NCBI RefSeq assembly: GCF_020177265.1
Contig: NZ_JAIVMC010000006.1
Span: 1-64,000, forward strand
Length of the DNA stretch: 64,000 nucleotides
Direction: 5' to 3'
Source of the DNA: Pseudooceanicola marinus
GTDB taxonomy: Bacteria > Pseudomonadota > Alphaproteobacteria > Rhodobacterales > Rhodobacteraceae
In this document: one piece after another, positions 52,964-62,529 of the stretch
Numbering within the stretch: position 1 is the stretch's first letter
How the letters are laid out: the number at the start of each line of letters is the position of its first letter
Notes under the pieces: model-generated
Told to the model about the DNA's origin: nothing
Database searches by the model: none
Seen by the model: the letters and a program-made list of their open reading frames with translations, nothing else
Position numbers and translations under genes: made by a program

Positions 52964-54684
52964 GCCGACAGGTCCTCGATGCTCAGCGCATAGAGGTCCG
53001 CAGCCCCCACGGTGGCATGGGCCAGCAGGCCCGCATGTTCCGGCAGCAGCCGCTTCAGGTAGAAGGCGGCCAGGCGCGAACGGGGCCCCTCACCGCCCTC
53101 GGCCAGCGCGGCCTTCAGGTGGTAGTAGCCGCCCAACACCCGGGCGAAGCCCATCAGGTAGGGCACGCAGCCGGCGAACCGTTCGTTCAGGTCGCCCTGC
53201 GCCAGCATCCACTCGGTCGCCTCGCGCAGGGTCTCGATGGCCTGCCACAGCGGTTCGGCCAGGGTGTCGCAGCTGGCGCGCGCCGTTTCGGTGAAGGCCT
53301 GCATCTCGTCGATCAGGGCAAAGGCCGTCTCGCCCTTGTCCATCATCTTGCGCGCCACCAGGTCCATCGCCTGGATGCCGTTGGTGCCCTCGTAGATGGC
53401 GGTCACGCGGACATCGCGGTAGAACTGCGCCGCACCGGTTTCCTCGATGAAGCCCATGCCGCCGTGCACCTGCATCCCCATCTCGGAGACGCGCATGCCG
53501 GTTTCGGTGCCGAAGGCCTTGGCAATGGGGGTCAGGAAGGCGGCGCGCGCCTTCCACTCCGCCTCGCCGGTGGCATGGCCCATGTCGATGGCCACGGCAC
53601 AGGCCAGCGCGATCGACCGTGCGGTGAAGATATCGGCGCGCATCTCGCCCAGCATCCGGCGGACGTCGGCGAAATCGGCGATGGCGCCGGTGCCACCCTT
53701 GCCCTCCAGCGGGGTGCGGCCCTGCTTGCGCTCCAGCGCGAACTCCAGCGCCTTCTGGTAGGCCCCTTCGGCGGCGCCCAGCCCCTGGATGCCGACGCCG
53801 AGGCGTGCGTTGTTCATCATGGTGAACATCGCGGCCATGCCCTTGTGCTCCTCACCGACCAGCCAGCCGGTGGCGCCGTCGTATTCCATCACCGCGGTCG
53901 GGCTGCCGTGCAGGCCCATCTTGTGCTCCAGGCTGACCACGCGCAGGCTGTTGGCCTCGCCCAACGAGCCGTCCTCGTTGGGAATGTACTTGGGCACCAT
54001 GAAGAGGCTGATGCCCTTGGTGCCCGGCACCCCGTCGGGCAGTCGCGCCAGCACCAGGTGGCAGACGTTGCCGCCGAAATCGTGATCGCCCCAGGAGATG
54101 TAGACCTTCTGCCCCGAGATCGCATAGGTGCCATCGCCGTTCGGCACGGCCTTTGAACGCAGCGCGCCGACGTCCGACCCGGCCTGCGGCTCGGTCAGGT
54201 TCATCGTGCCGGTCCATTCGCCCGAGATCAGCTTGGGCAGGTACATCGCCTTCAGCGCGTCGCTGGCGTGGTTTTCCAGCGCCTCGATCTGGCCCTGGGT
54301 CAGCAGCGGGTTCAGACCCAGCGACAGGCAGGAGGCCGACAGCATGTCGTTCATCGCCGAGGTCAGCGCCAGCGGCAGCCCCATGCCGCCGCTGTCTTCC
54401 GCCGCCGACAGGCCCAGCCAGCCGCCCTCGGCCAGGGCACCGAAGGCCTCCTTGAAGCCCTTGGAGGTGCGCACCACGCCGTTTTCCAGCATCGCCGGAT
54501 CGGTGTCGCCATCGCGGTTGATCGGCGCCCAGACCTCTTCGGACAGGCGGGCCAGCTCGCCCAGGATCGCGTCGACCGTGTCGGAGGAGGCTTCGGCAAA
54601 GCGATCGGTTGCGGCGACCTTGTCGAAATCGACGACATTGTCGAAGATGAACCGGACGTCATCGACGGGGGCGCGGAATGGCAT
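52960..54684 (-). CDS. Long acyl-CoA dehydrogenase (AidB/DmdC-like architecture)
   Basis: FAD-dependent alpha,beta-desaturation of an acyl-CoA, feeding electrons to ETF. The 574-residue length, the N-terminal PFRAPVDDVRFIF and the extra C-terminal domain put it in the long group that includes 3-methylmercaptopropionyl-CoA dehydrogenase (DmdC), not the ~390-residue group. LTEPQAGSD (163-171) and the catalytic Glu432 in IYEGTNGIQAMDL are present. Whether it acts on fatty acyl-CoA or DMSP-derived substrates cannot be told. GGAGG lies about eight nt before the ATG at 54684. It shares its stop with the MBL gene start. Confidence 0.93.
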   Translation of the reverse strand: MPFRAPVDDVRFIFDNVVDFDKVAATDRFAEASSDTVDAILGELARLSEEVWAPINRDGDTDPAMLENGVVRTSKGFKEAFGALAEGGWLGLSAAEDSGGMGLPLALTSAMNDMLSASCLSLGLNPLLTQGQIEALENHASDALKAMYLPKLISGEWTGTMNLTEPQAGSDVGALRSKAVPNGDGTYAISGQKVYISWGDHDFGGNVCHLVLARLPDGVPGTKGISLFMVPKYIPNEDGSLGEANSLRVVSLEHKMGLHGSPTAVMEYDGATGWLVGEEHKGMAAMFTMMNNARLGVGIQGLGAAEGAYQKALEFALERKQGRTPLEGKGGTGAIADFADVRRMLGEMRADIFTARSIALACAVAIDMGHATGEAEWKARAAFLTPIAKAFGTETGMRVSEMGMQVHGGMGFIEETGAAQFYRDVRVTAIYEGTNGIQAMDLVARKMMDKGETAFALIDEMQAFTETARASCDTLAEPLWQAIETLREATEWMLAQGDLNERFAGCVPYLMGFARVLGGYYHLKAALAEGGEGPRSRLAAFYLKRLLPEHAGLLAHATVGAADLYALSIEDLSA

Positions 54685-54850
54685 GTGGGTCTCCTCCCTC
54701 AGCATCTTGGCAAGCTGCGGCACCGGCTGTAGGACAGCCCGGCCCGGGTTCGATATCTAACCGCGACCCGGTGGGCATCAAAGTCAAACGCGGCGTCACA
54801 ACTCCCGCATCGCGGAAGGCCGGAGCCGGGCCAGAGGCATACGTATCAGC

Positions 54851-55804
54851 ATGGTAAAGACCGAGATCCTGGGCACCGATGCCACCGCGCTGACCCGCGC
54901 GGCGGATCTGCTGCGGGCCGGATCGCTGGTGGCGATGCCCACGGAAACGGTCTACGGGCTGGCCGGGGACGCAGGCTCCGACGCGGCGGTGGCCGCGATC
55001 TATGCCGCCAAGGGCCGCCCCTCGTTCAACCCGCTGATCGCCCATGTCGCCGACATGGAGATGGCACAGCGCCTGGCCGACTTCCCGCCCGAGGCCCTGG
55101 CGCTGGCCCGCGCCTTCTGGCCCGGCCCGCTGACCCTGGTGCTGCCCCTGTGCGCCGGGGCTGCCGTCGCGCCGCGGGTCACCGCGGGCCTGCCCACGCT
55201 GGCGATCCGCATGCCCGCCCACCCGGCGGCGCGTGCCCTGCTGCGCGAATTCGGCGGCCCGCTGGCCGCCCCCTCGGCCAACCCCTCGGGCCGGATCAGC
55301 CCGACAGAACCGGCCCATGTGATCGACGGCCTCGGCGGGCGCATCGCGGCGGTGATCGACGGCGGCCCCTGCGACGTGGGCGTCGAATCGACCATCCTGT
55401 CGGTCGCCCCCGACGGCGCCCTGCGCCTGCTGCGCCCCGGCGGTATCGGCGCGGAGAAAATCCTGGAGCACACCGGCCTGACTCTGCCCGCCCCCGAGGC
55501 GCAGGCCGAGAAGATCGAGGCGCCAGGCCAGATGCTGTCGCACTACGCGCCACGCGGGCAGGTCCGGTTGAACGTCACCGATCCGCGCCCGGACGAGGTG
55601 CTGCTGGCCTTTGGCCCCTCCGACAGCCGCTATTCGCTGTCCCAAACTGGCGACCTGGCCGAGGCCGCGGCCAATCTCTTCCGCCGCTTGCATGAAATGG
55701 ACCGCGACGGGATCGAGCGCATCGCCGTGGCGCCCGTCCCCGAGACGGGCATTGGCCGCGCGATCAACGACCGGCTGCGCCGGGCTGCGGCGCCACGGGA
55801 CTGA
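54851..55804 (+). CDS. L-threonylcarbamoyladenylate synthase (Sua5/YrdC/YciO family)
   Basis: Makes threonylcarbamoyl-AMP for the universal t6A37 tRNA modification. The 317 residues comprise the N-terminal YrdC domain (MPTETVYGLAGDAGSDAAV, KGRPSFNPLIAHV, SANPSGRISPT, and the VESTILSV strand) plus the ~100-residue C-terminal Sua5 domain (PGQMLSHYAPRG linker, then VLLAFGPSD). The longer Sua5 form is typical of archaea, eukaryotes and many alphaproteobacteria. The ATG at 54851 has only a weak ribosome site. Confidence 0.95.
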   Translation: MVKTEILGTDATALTRAADLLRAGSLVAMPTETVYGLAGDAGSDAAVAAIYAAKGRPSFNPLIAHVADMEMAQRLADFPPEALALARAFWPGPLTLVLPLCAGAAVAPRVTAGLPTLAIRMPAHPAARALLREFGGPLAAPSANPSGRISPTEPAHVIDGLGGRIAAVIDGGPCDVGVESTILSVAPDGALRLLRPGGIGAEKILEHTGLTLPAPEAQAEKIEAPGQMLSHYAPRGQVRLNVTDPRPDEVLLAFGPSDSRYSLSQTGDLAEAAANLFRRLHEMDRDGIERIAVAPVPETGIGRAINDRLRRAAAPRD

Positions 55805-55858
55805 TCCCGACACGCGGATTTCTCGAAAATCGGAACGACGAAAGGCGGCCTGCCCCGG

Positions 55859-56440
55859 TCAGGCGCGGCCCGCGACGGCCGAGAGGCTCAGCGGGTCGAT
55901 TCCCAGGCCGGACATGGCCAAGTCCCACTTGCGATCATCCTCGGCCTCGAAGACCAGGCCGCCGGTCGGATCGCCGACCAGCCAGCCGTTCTGCGCGATC
56001 TCGTCTTCCAGCTGTCCAGGCGCCCAGCCGCAATAGCCCAGGGCGACCATTGCCAGCATCGGACCCTGCCCGGCGGCGATATCTTCCAGCACGTCGAGGG
56101 TCGCGGTCATGGCGAACTGCTCGTTCACCTGCAGCGTCGACATCTCGGTATCGTAGTCAGGGGAATGCAGGACGAAGCCGCGCTCCATCTCCACCGGGCC
56201 GCCGGCATAGACCGACCGGCCCGACAGGTCGGCGCGGCGCGGGATCTCCAGCTGGTCGAGAAGGGACGGCAGGGACACATGGTCCGCGGGCTTGTTCACC
56301 ACGAGGCCCATTGCACCTTCGTCCGAATGTGCGCATAGAACGATCACCGTGTTGGCGAACCGTTCGTCAGACAGGCCTGGCATCGCGATGAGGATCTTGC
56401 CAGTGAGATCGAATAGTCCAGGCAATTGCTCTGCCCCCAA
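55859..56440 (-). CDS. YqgE/AlgH-family protein
   Basis: A 193-residue conserved cytoplasmic protein of the YqgE/AlgH family: LTGKILIAMPGLSDERFANTVIVLCAHSDEGAMGLVVNKP is the signature start, with VYAGGPVEMERGFVLHS in the middle and ALGYCGWAPGQLEDEI near the end. Function is not established. The only in-frame starts that keep the conserved N-terminus are TTG codons at 56440 and 56425; an in-frame TAA lies four codons above 56440. I use 56440, so the exact start is uncertain. It diverges from the DsbD-domain gene. Confidence 0.9.
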   Translation of the reverse strand: MGAEQLPGLFDLTGKILIAMPGLSDERFANTVIVLCAHSDEGAMGLVVNKPADHVSLPSLLDQLEIPRRADLSGRSVYAGGPVEMERGFVLHSPDYDTEMSTLQVNEQFAMTATLDVLEDIAAGQGPMLAMVALGYCGWAPGQLEDEIAQNGWLVGDPTGGLVFEAEDDRKWDLAMSGLGIDPLSLSAVAGRA

Positions 56441-56582
56441 GACTTGTACTTAACCCCACCTCCACTCTTTTGACGCGCTCTCGCATCATTTGCAACCATT
56501 AAGGCGCTATTCAGCACCCAAACCTGAATCCACCCCGCGCCTGTCTCTGCTTTGTGAGTTGGCAATTGCCCCGTCTGTCGCC

Positions 56583-57407
56583 ATGTCTATGGCCATGATC
56601 CGACGTATTACCCGCCTTATCCCCCTGTTCTCGCTGCTGATGGCCGCCCTGCCGCTGCCCGCGGCGGCGAATCCCTATGCCGAGTACCTGACCGCCCGCA
56701 TCCTGCCCGGCTGGCGCGAGGCCGACGGGACCCATGTGGCGGGCCTGGAACTGACCCTGGCCGACGGGTGGAAGACCTACTGGCGCCAGCCCGGCAGCGC
56801 GGGCATCCCGCCCAGCTTCAACTGGTCGGGGTCCGACAACCTGCAGCGGGTCGAGGTGATCTGGCCGCGACCGGAGGTCTTCGAGCTGTCGGGGATGCGC
56901 TCCATCGGCTACCACGATCACGTGGTCCTGCCGCTGCGTATCGCGCCCACGCGCGACGGAGCCCCGGTGGAGCTGCGCGGCGACATCTTCCTCGGCATCT
57001 GCGAGAATGTCTGCGTGCCGCTGGACATCAGCGTGGCCGGCACCCTGCCCGCCGGCGGGAATCGCACGCCGGCCATCGCCGCCGCGCTGGCCGGCCGGCC
57101 CTACAGCGAGCAGGAGGCGCGGGTCAGCTCCGTCACCTGTGCCGTGCGCCCCAAGGACAAGGGCCTGCTGATCGAGGCGCGCATCCGCATGCCCTCCGCC
57201 GGGGGCACCGAGGTGACTGTCTTCGAGCCGCATGTGCCCGGTGCGGTCGTGTCGGATTCGGTCAGTCGCCGGGAGGGCGATACGTTGGTGTCCAAGGCGA
57301 TCCTGAGCCCCGGCGCCACCGGCCTGCACCTGGATCGCTCGCGCCTGAAGATTACCGTACTGGGCCACAACTACGCGGTCGAGATCGAGGGCTGCCCGGC
57401 CCGCTGA
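56583..57407 (+). CDS. Secreted DsbD N-terminal-domain (PF11412-type) protein
   Basis: A 274-residue exported protein: signal peptide ending LPAAANPY (~29), then an all-beta domain with VAGLELTLADGWKTYWRQPG, LPLRIAPTRDGAPVELRG, and the Cys pair C140-C144 in GICENVCVPLDIS. This matches the periplasmic immunoglobulin-like domain of DsbD/ScsB proteins but without the membrane and thioredoxin parts. A role in periplasmic thiol-disulfide exchange is inferred. Three ATG codons lie close together (56583, 56589, 56595); the first is used. It is divergent from yqgE and convergent with the RND pump. Confidence 0.87.
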   Translation: MSMAMIRRITRLIPLFSLLMAALPLPAAANPYAEYLTARILPGWREADGTHVAGLELTLADGWKTYWRQPGSAGIPPSFNWSGSDNLQRVEVIWPRPEVFELSGMRSIGYHDHVVLPLRIAPTRDGAPVELRGDIFLGICENVCVPLDISVAGTLPAGGNRTPAIAAALAGRPYSEQEARVSSVTCAVRPKDKGLLIEARIRMPSAGGTEVTVFEPHVPGAVVSDSVSRREGDTLVSKAILSPGATGLHLDRSRLKITVLGHNYAVEIEGCPAR

Positions 57408-57517
57408 GGCGGGAGCCCCCTGCTCCTGCCGTCCTCCGGAGCTGTCCGCAGCTGACGTCACCGCGCCGTCTGGCGTGAGGCACCCAGTGTCAGGATCGCC
57501 GTGTCAGGCTCACCTTG

Positions 57518-60500
57518 TCAGGCCGTGCCTCCGGCCTGCCCGCGCAGGGTCAGACCCGCCACCGCGAAGAGCGCCAGCACGATCACCGCCGCCCCGGCGA
57601 GATAGAGCAGCAGCGCCGACGCCAGCCCCCCGCCACCGGGCACCAGCCCCGCCAGGACCGACGGCAGCGCCCCCTGCCACAGGACATGGCCCAGGGTGGC
57701 CGCGAACCACGCCAGCACCAGCGCCAGGCCCAGCCCCATCAGGCCGCGCAACCCGCTCGCACGGCGCGTGCGCAGCGCCCGGCGCAGCCCGGCCCGCATC
57801 CGTCCCACGTCGTCCTGCATCGCCATCAGCGCCGGCACCACCAGCAGCACCAGCACCATGCCGAAGCCCAGCCCGTAGACCAGGGTGATGACCGTGGGCA
57901 TCAGGAACTGTGCCTGGCTGGATTTCTCGTAAAGCAGCGGCGCCAGCCCCATCACCGTGGTCAGCGTGGTCAGCATCACGGGCCGCAGCCGGTCGGCGGC
58001 GGCGTCGATGATCGCCGGGCGCAGGCCCCGCCCTTCGGCATATTCATCAACCGTGGTCACCAGCACGATGGAATCGTTGATGATGATCCCGGTCATCCCC
58101 AGCAGGCCCACCACCGTGAACATCGACAGCGGCACCCCCCAGAGGGCATGGCCCCAGAAGGCCCCGACCAGGCCAAAGGGAATGATCGCCATTACGACCA
58201 GCGGCCGCGTCCAGCTGGCAAAGACCCAGGACAGCACGAGGTAGATCCCCGTCAGCACCATCACCAGCCCGAAGAGCGCATCGTTGAGGAAATCATCCTC
58301 CTGCTCCGCCAGGCCCGACAGGCGGAACTCCACCTGCCGTTCGGCGGCGATGCGCGGCAGGATCTCGGTTTCCAGCGTGCGCAGGATCTCCTCGGCCCGC
58401 GCCGGGTCGTCATCGGAAATCTCACCGTTCACCGACAGCAGGCGCAAGCCGTTCTCGCGCCGCACGGTGGAGAAGCCGGAGCGGCGGTCGACCGTCACGA
58501 GATCCGCCAGCGGCACGTAGACGCCCTCGGGGCTGCGCAGCATCATCCGTTCCAGGAAATCCGCCGACAGCTCCTCCTCCGGCAGCTCCACCCGGATCTC
58601 GGCCGAGCGCGGCCCCACCGGGTAGGTCGCCGCCTCGATCCCGTTCAGCCGGTTGCGCAGGACCCGGCCCAGTTCATCCACCGAGAACCCCAGGGCCTCG
58701 CCCTGCGGGGTCAGCTCCAGGATCATCTCTTCCTTGTCGTAGGACAGGTTGTCCTCCACCGCAGAAACCTCGGGGTAGCGCAGCACGGCTTGCTGCAGGT
58801 CCTGGCTGGCGGCCTTCAGGGTGTCGGGATCGGCACCCGAGAACTGCACGTCAAGCGAGTCGCCCGCCGGGCCGGAGCCCCAGCCGCGGAAGCTGACCAC
58901 CTCGGCCAGCGGGTGCTGCTGCACCTCCTCCTGCAGGGCGCTGACGAAGGCAGAGCTGGAATAGGGGCGGAAGTCGGGGTCGATCAGCTCGATGGTGATC
59001 GAACCCAGCTGATCCGGCTCCTTGCTGTCCGATCCCGACAGGGGCCGACCCGAGTTGCCGCCGATCTCGGCAATGGCATAATCGACCGGGTTCACCCCGT
59101 ATTCGGCCTCATACCGCGCGCCCAGGGCCTCGGTCGCGCGCTGCATCTCGCGCATCATCGCCAGCGTGTCGTCGCGGGTCGCACCCGGGGCCATCATGAA
59201 GTTGCCGGTGACCGACCCGCGTTCCGGCGAGCTGAAGAAGCGCCATTGCAGGTCGCCGCGAATGAAGTTCGACATCTGCCCGGCGAAGATCACCAGCACC
59301 AGCGCCAGCACCGGGTAGCGCAGGCGGATCACCAGCCCCATGGCCGGGCGGAACAGCCGGTCGCGCACCCAGCCGAAGCCACGGTTCACCTGGCGCGACG
59401 GCCAGTCGTACCAGCGTTCCTCGCCGGAATGGGCCAGGGCATGGGACATGTGGTTGGGCAGAATCAGGAAGCATTCCACCAGCGAGGCCATCAGCACCAC
59501 GATCACGGTGAAGGGGATGTCGGCGATCATCTCGCCGAAGCGGCCCTCGATCACGGTCAGGCCGAAGAAGGCGATCACGGTGGTCAGCGTGGCCGAGAAT
59601 ACCGGCATGGCCATGCGCTTCGCCGCGCCTTCGGCGGCCTCCACCGGGCCTTCGCCCCGGCGGCGCACGCGGGCATCGGCGTATTCTGCGACCACGATCG
59701 CGTCATCCACCACGATGCCAAGCGTGATGATCAGCGCGAAAAGCGAGATCATGTTCAGAGTCAGACCGAAGGCATACATCAGCGCGATGGCCGTCAGCAT
59801 GGACACCGGGATCCCGGCGGCCACCCAGAAGGCCGAGCGCGCGTTGAGAAACAGGAACAGCAGGCACAGCACCAGGCCCAGACCCATGGCGCCGTTCTCG
59901 ATCAGGATGTCGAGGCGACCGGTGATCTGTTCGGACCGGGTGCGGATCAGGTCGATCGAGGTGCCCTCCGGCAGGGTCGGCAGCATCTCGGCCGCGACCT
60001 TCTCCACGCTGTCCTGGATGGCGATGGCATCGCCCGTGTCGGACCGGTCGACGCGGACGGAAATCGCCGGATCGTCGCCGACGAAATAGGTGCGCTCGCG
60101 GTCCGTGCCCTCGCCCCGCACGCGGGCCACGTCGCCCACGGTCAGCGCCGCACCATCCTCGCCCCGGCGCAGCACCAGCGCCTCGATCTCCTCGGCGGAG
60201 CGTTTCTCGCGTCCCGTCCGGACCCGCGCATTGGCCCCGGTCACGTCGCCCGCGGGGGAGGCATCGACCTCCGCTCCGATGGCCTGGGCGATCTCGGCCA
60301 TGGTCACGTCATGGGCAATGAGATTCAGCGAGGGCACCTCGACGATCACCTGAGGCGCCGAGAGGCCGCGGATCGTGGTGCGCGTCACGCCCTCGGCAAA
60401 GAGCCGGGTGACGAATTCATCGGCGAAGCGCGCGATCTGGTCCACCCCCACGGGGCCGGTGATGACCACGTCGGTGACCCGGTCGCGCCAGGCGGATCGG

Positions 60501-60907
60501 CTGACCTCCGGCTCCTCGGCCTCCTCGGGCAGGTTCGACACCCCGTCGACGGCGCTTTGCACGTCATCGGCGGCGCGGGCCATGTCCCAGCCCGGCTCGA
60601 ACTCCAGACTGATGCGCGCGGACCCTTCGGTGGAGCGCGCCTCGGAGGACATCACCCCCTCGACCGTCATCAGTTCCGGGTCCAGCAGCTGAACGATGGC
60701 GCGGTCCACGTCTTCGGCGCCCGCGCCATCCCAGCGGACAGAGACGCTGATCGTGTCGACGATGATGTCGGGGAAATACTGCGCCCGCATCCGCGGCAGG
60801 GACGCGACGCCAGCGGCCAGCATGACCAGCAGCAGCAGGTTGGCGACCGTGCGGTGGCGGGTGAAATAGCTCAGCAGGCCGGTGGCGCGTCGAGGGGCGG
60901 GGCGCAT
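57518..60907 (-). CDS. RND efflux pump, inner-membrane component (AcrB/MdtB family) with extended C-terminus
   Basis: Proton-driven export pump of 1129 residues, longer than usual (~1030-1050). N-terminal TM1 follows TGLLSYFTRHRTVANLLL; the porter domain is duplicated. TM4 carries the proton-relay Asp pair in GIVVDDAIVVAEY; the second half has GIIINDSIVLVTTV. The extra length is at the C-terminus: after the usual end (VPALMAMQDDVGR) come about 100 residues with two additional hydrophobic helices (GLGLALVLAWFAATLGHVLW and LLLYLAGAAVIVLALFAVAG). It starts four nt after the adaptor gene stop. Confidence 0.93.
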   Translation of the reverse strand: MRPAPRRATGLLSYFTRHRTVANLLLLVMLAAGVASLPRMRAQYFPDIIVDTISVSVRWDGAGAEDVDRAIVQLLDPELMTVEGVMSSEARSTEGSARISLEFEPGWDMARAADDVQSAVDGVSNLPEEAEEPEVSRSAWRDRVTDVVITGPVGVDQIARFADEFVTRLFAEGVTRTTIRGLSAPQVIVEVPSLNLIAHDVTMAEIAQAIGAEVDASPAGDVTGANARVRTGREKRSAEEIEALVLRRGEDGAALTVGDVARVRGEGTDRERTYFVGDDPAISVRVDRSDTGDAIAIQDSVEKVAAEMLPTLPEGTSIDLIRTRSEQITGRLDILIENGAMGLGLVLCLLFLFLNARSAFWVAAGIPVSMLTAIALMYAFGLTLNMISLFALIITLGIVVDDAIVVAEYADARVRRRGEGPVEAAEGAAKRMAMPVFSATLTTVIAFFGLTVIEGRFGEMIADIPFTVIVVLMASLVECFLILPNHMSHALAHSGEERWYDWPSRQVNRGFGWVRDRLFRPAMGLVIRLRYPVLALVLVIFAGQMSNFIRGDLQWRFFSSPERGSVTGNFMMAPGATRDDTLAMMREMQRATEALGARYEAEYGVNPVDYAIAEIGGNSGRPLSGSDSKEPDQLGSITIELIDPDFRPYSSSAFVSALQEEVQQHPLAEVVSFRGWGSGPAGDSLDVQFSGADPDTLKAASQDLQQAVLRYPEVSAVEDNLSYDKEEMILELTPQGEALGFSVDELGRVLRNRLNGIEAATYPVGPRSAEIRVELPEEELSADFLERMMLRSPEGVYVPLADLVTVDRRSGFSTVRRENGLRLLSVNGEISDDDPARAEEILRTLETEILPRIAAERQVEFRLSGLAEQEDDFLNDALFGLVMVLTGIYLVLSWVFASWTRPLVVMAIIPFGLVGAFWGHALWGVPLSMFTVVGLLGMTGIIINDSIVLVTTVDEYAEGRGLRPAIIDAAADRLRPVMLTTLTTVMGLAPLLYEKSSQAQFLMPTVITLVYGLGFGMVLVLLVVPALMAMQDDVGRMRAGLRRALRTRRASGLRGLMGLGLALVLAWFAATLGHVLWQGALPSVLAGLVPGGGGLASALLLYLAGAAVIVLALFAVAGLTLRGQAGGTA

Positions 60908-60911
60908 CGGC

Positions 60912-62399
60912 TCAGCCTCCGCGCCGCTGTTCGAGGCGTTCGATCACCTGCGCCGGCACCTGCGGCTGGTCGAGCTGCGCCAGCAGACGCGCGCGCACCT
61001 CCTGCGGCAGGCGGTCGTTGCCCTCGACCATGGCCACCAGTTCGGCGCGGCGCTCGGGCGTCAGGGGAATCATCTGCGCGGCCTCGGCGGGGCCCGCGGC
61101 CCCCTCCGCGCCCGCGTCGGTCGCGGCCTCCGGCCCGCCCAGCGGGCGCACCAGGATCCCCTGCCCCAGAAGCGGCGTGCGTTCGGCCACGATCAGGCGG
61201 CCTTCCAGCGCGGGCGCGCGCACCAGGATGTCGTCGCCCTGGCGGCGCACCAGCTCGGCGGGCTGTTCCTCCAACCGGCTGTCGTCATTGATCGCCAGCA
61301 CCAGCCCGTCGGCGGACAGCGCCGTGGCCGGCAGGCGGATCAGATCTTCCAGCGGGCGTTCCTGCACGCGGACGGTGACGAAATCGCCGGGCTTCAGCCC
61401 CGGCGCCGGGCCCAGTTCGGCCAGCAGCATCCGGCCCGTCTGCCCCTCGCCCACGGCGGCGCTGTCGCGGCGGATCTCGCCCTCGGCCGAAAGGGTCGTG
61501 CCGAAGACCTCCAGCGCGGCCTCGACCGGCAGCGGCGGCAGGCGGCCCGCGTCATCCAGCAGGCGCACGTATTGCGGGGTGGAGACGCGGAAGGCGACGT
61601 TCAGCGCATCCGGGTCGATCAGCTCCGCCAGGGCCTCGCTGGCCGAGACACGGCGGCCCTCCACCAGGTCCACACCCGACAGCGTCCCGTCAAAACCCGC
61701 GCGGATCACCGTGTCGGTCAGGTCGCGTTCGGCCTCGTCGCGGTCCAGCTCCGCCCGGCGCAGGGCGGTGGCGGCGCTGTCGACCCGCGCCTCGGCCACG
61801 GCCAGGGCGTTGCGCGCCGACAGCACGGACTGCCGTGCGGCGGAGGCGGCCAGTTCGGCGTCCTCCTCGGCGGCGGCGGATCCGACACCGCGTTCGATCA
61901 GGGTCTGCTGCCGTTCCAGCGCGCGCTGACGCAGCGCCGCCTGGTCCTCGGCAGCAACAAGGGTATCGCGGGCGATCTCCAGCGCGCGGGTCGCGTCGCG
62001 CTGCTCGGCCCGGGCATCGGCCAGGTCCGCCTCGGCGCGATCCCGCGCGGTCTCGGCCTGCGCCGGGTCCAGCCGCAACAGGACCTGGCCCGCGCTGACC
62101 TGACCGCCCTCGACGAAATCTTCCGACAGCTCCACAACCTCGCCGCCGACGGCGGCGCGGATTTCCAAGATGCGGCGGCTTTCCACCTCGCCGAAGACCG
62201 TCAGCACCGGGGCCACGGTGCCCGCGCGCGCCTCCACCACGTTGACCGCGAACTCCCGCTCGCGCCCGCGCGGCATGAAGGGTTCGCGCGCCATGCGCAC
62301 CTGCACCGCGTCATAGACCAAGCTGCCCGCGTAGGTCAGCAGGCCCAGGGTCAGGGAAAGGAGGAACAGCCCCAAGAGGCTGCGGCTGAGAAATCTCAT
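60912..62399 (-). CDS. RND efflux periplasmic adaptor (membrane fusion protein)
   Basis: A 495-residue membrane fusion protein anchored by one N-terminal helix (LLGLFLLSLTLGLLTYAGSLV). The order is: barrel-sandwich part VFGEVESRRILEIRAAVGGEVVELSEDF, a long alpha-hairpin with heptads (about 130-240), the returning half TVIRAGFDGTLSGVDLVEGRRVSA, then beta-barrel and membrane-proximal domains, and a C-terminal Glu/Arg-rich tail (RAELVAMVEGNDRLPQEVRARLLAQLDQ) that is not part of the usual fold. The start at 62399 has a weak GGGA site. It precedes the pump gene by four nt. Confidence 0.9.
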   Translation of the reverse strand: MRFLSRSLLGLFLLSLTLGLLTYAGSLVYDAVQVRMAREPFMPRGREREFAVNVVEARAGTVAPVLTVFGEVESRRILEIRAAVGGEVVELSEDFVEGGQVSAGQVLLRLDPAQAETARDRAEADLADARAEQRDATRALEIARDTLVAAEDQAALRQRALERQQTLIERGVGSAAAEEDAELAASAARQSVLSARNALAVAEARVDSAATALRRAELDRDEAERDLTDTVIRAGFDGTLSGVDLVEGRRVSASEALAELIDPDALNVAFRVSTPQYVRLLDDAGRLPPLPVEAALEVFGTTLSAEGEIRRDSAAVGEGQTGRMLLAELGPAPGLKPGDFVTVRVQERPLEDLIRLPATALSADGLVLAINDDSRLEEQPAELVRRQGDDILVRAPALEGRLIVAERTPLLGQGILVRPLGGPEAATDAGAEGAAGPAEAAQMIPLTPERRAELVAMVEGNDRLPQEVRARLLAQLDQPQVPAQVIERLEQRRGG

Positions 62400-62529
62400 G
62401 CGGTTCGGTCCCGTCAGATCGGCGCGGCAAGGGTCATGGCGACCAGCCTGCACCACGCCCGGTCAGTCTCCAACAAACAATACGGTTATGACGATCTACA
62501 CGATCACTTGGAACGTCTTACGCAGAGGT

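Noticed and set aside
52960-54684. Firm assignment of the acyl-CoA dehydrogenase as dmdC
   Set aside because: Length and architecture agree, but no other DMSP genes are nearby and several paralogues of this group occur in Roseobacters. A phylogeny is needed.
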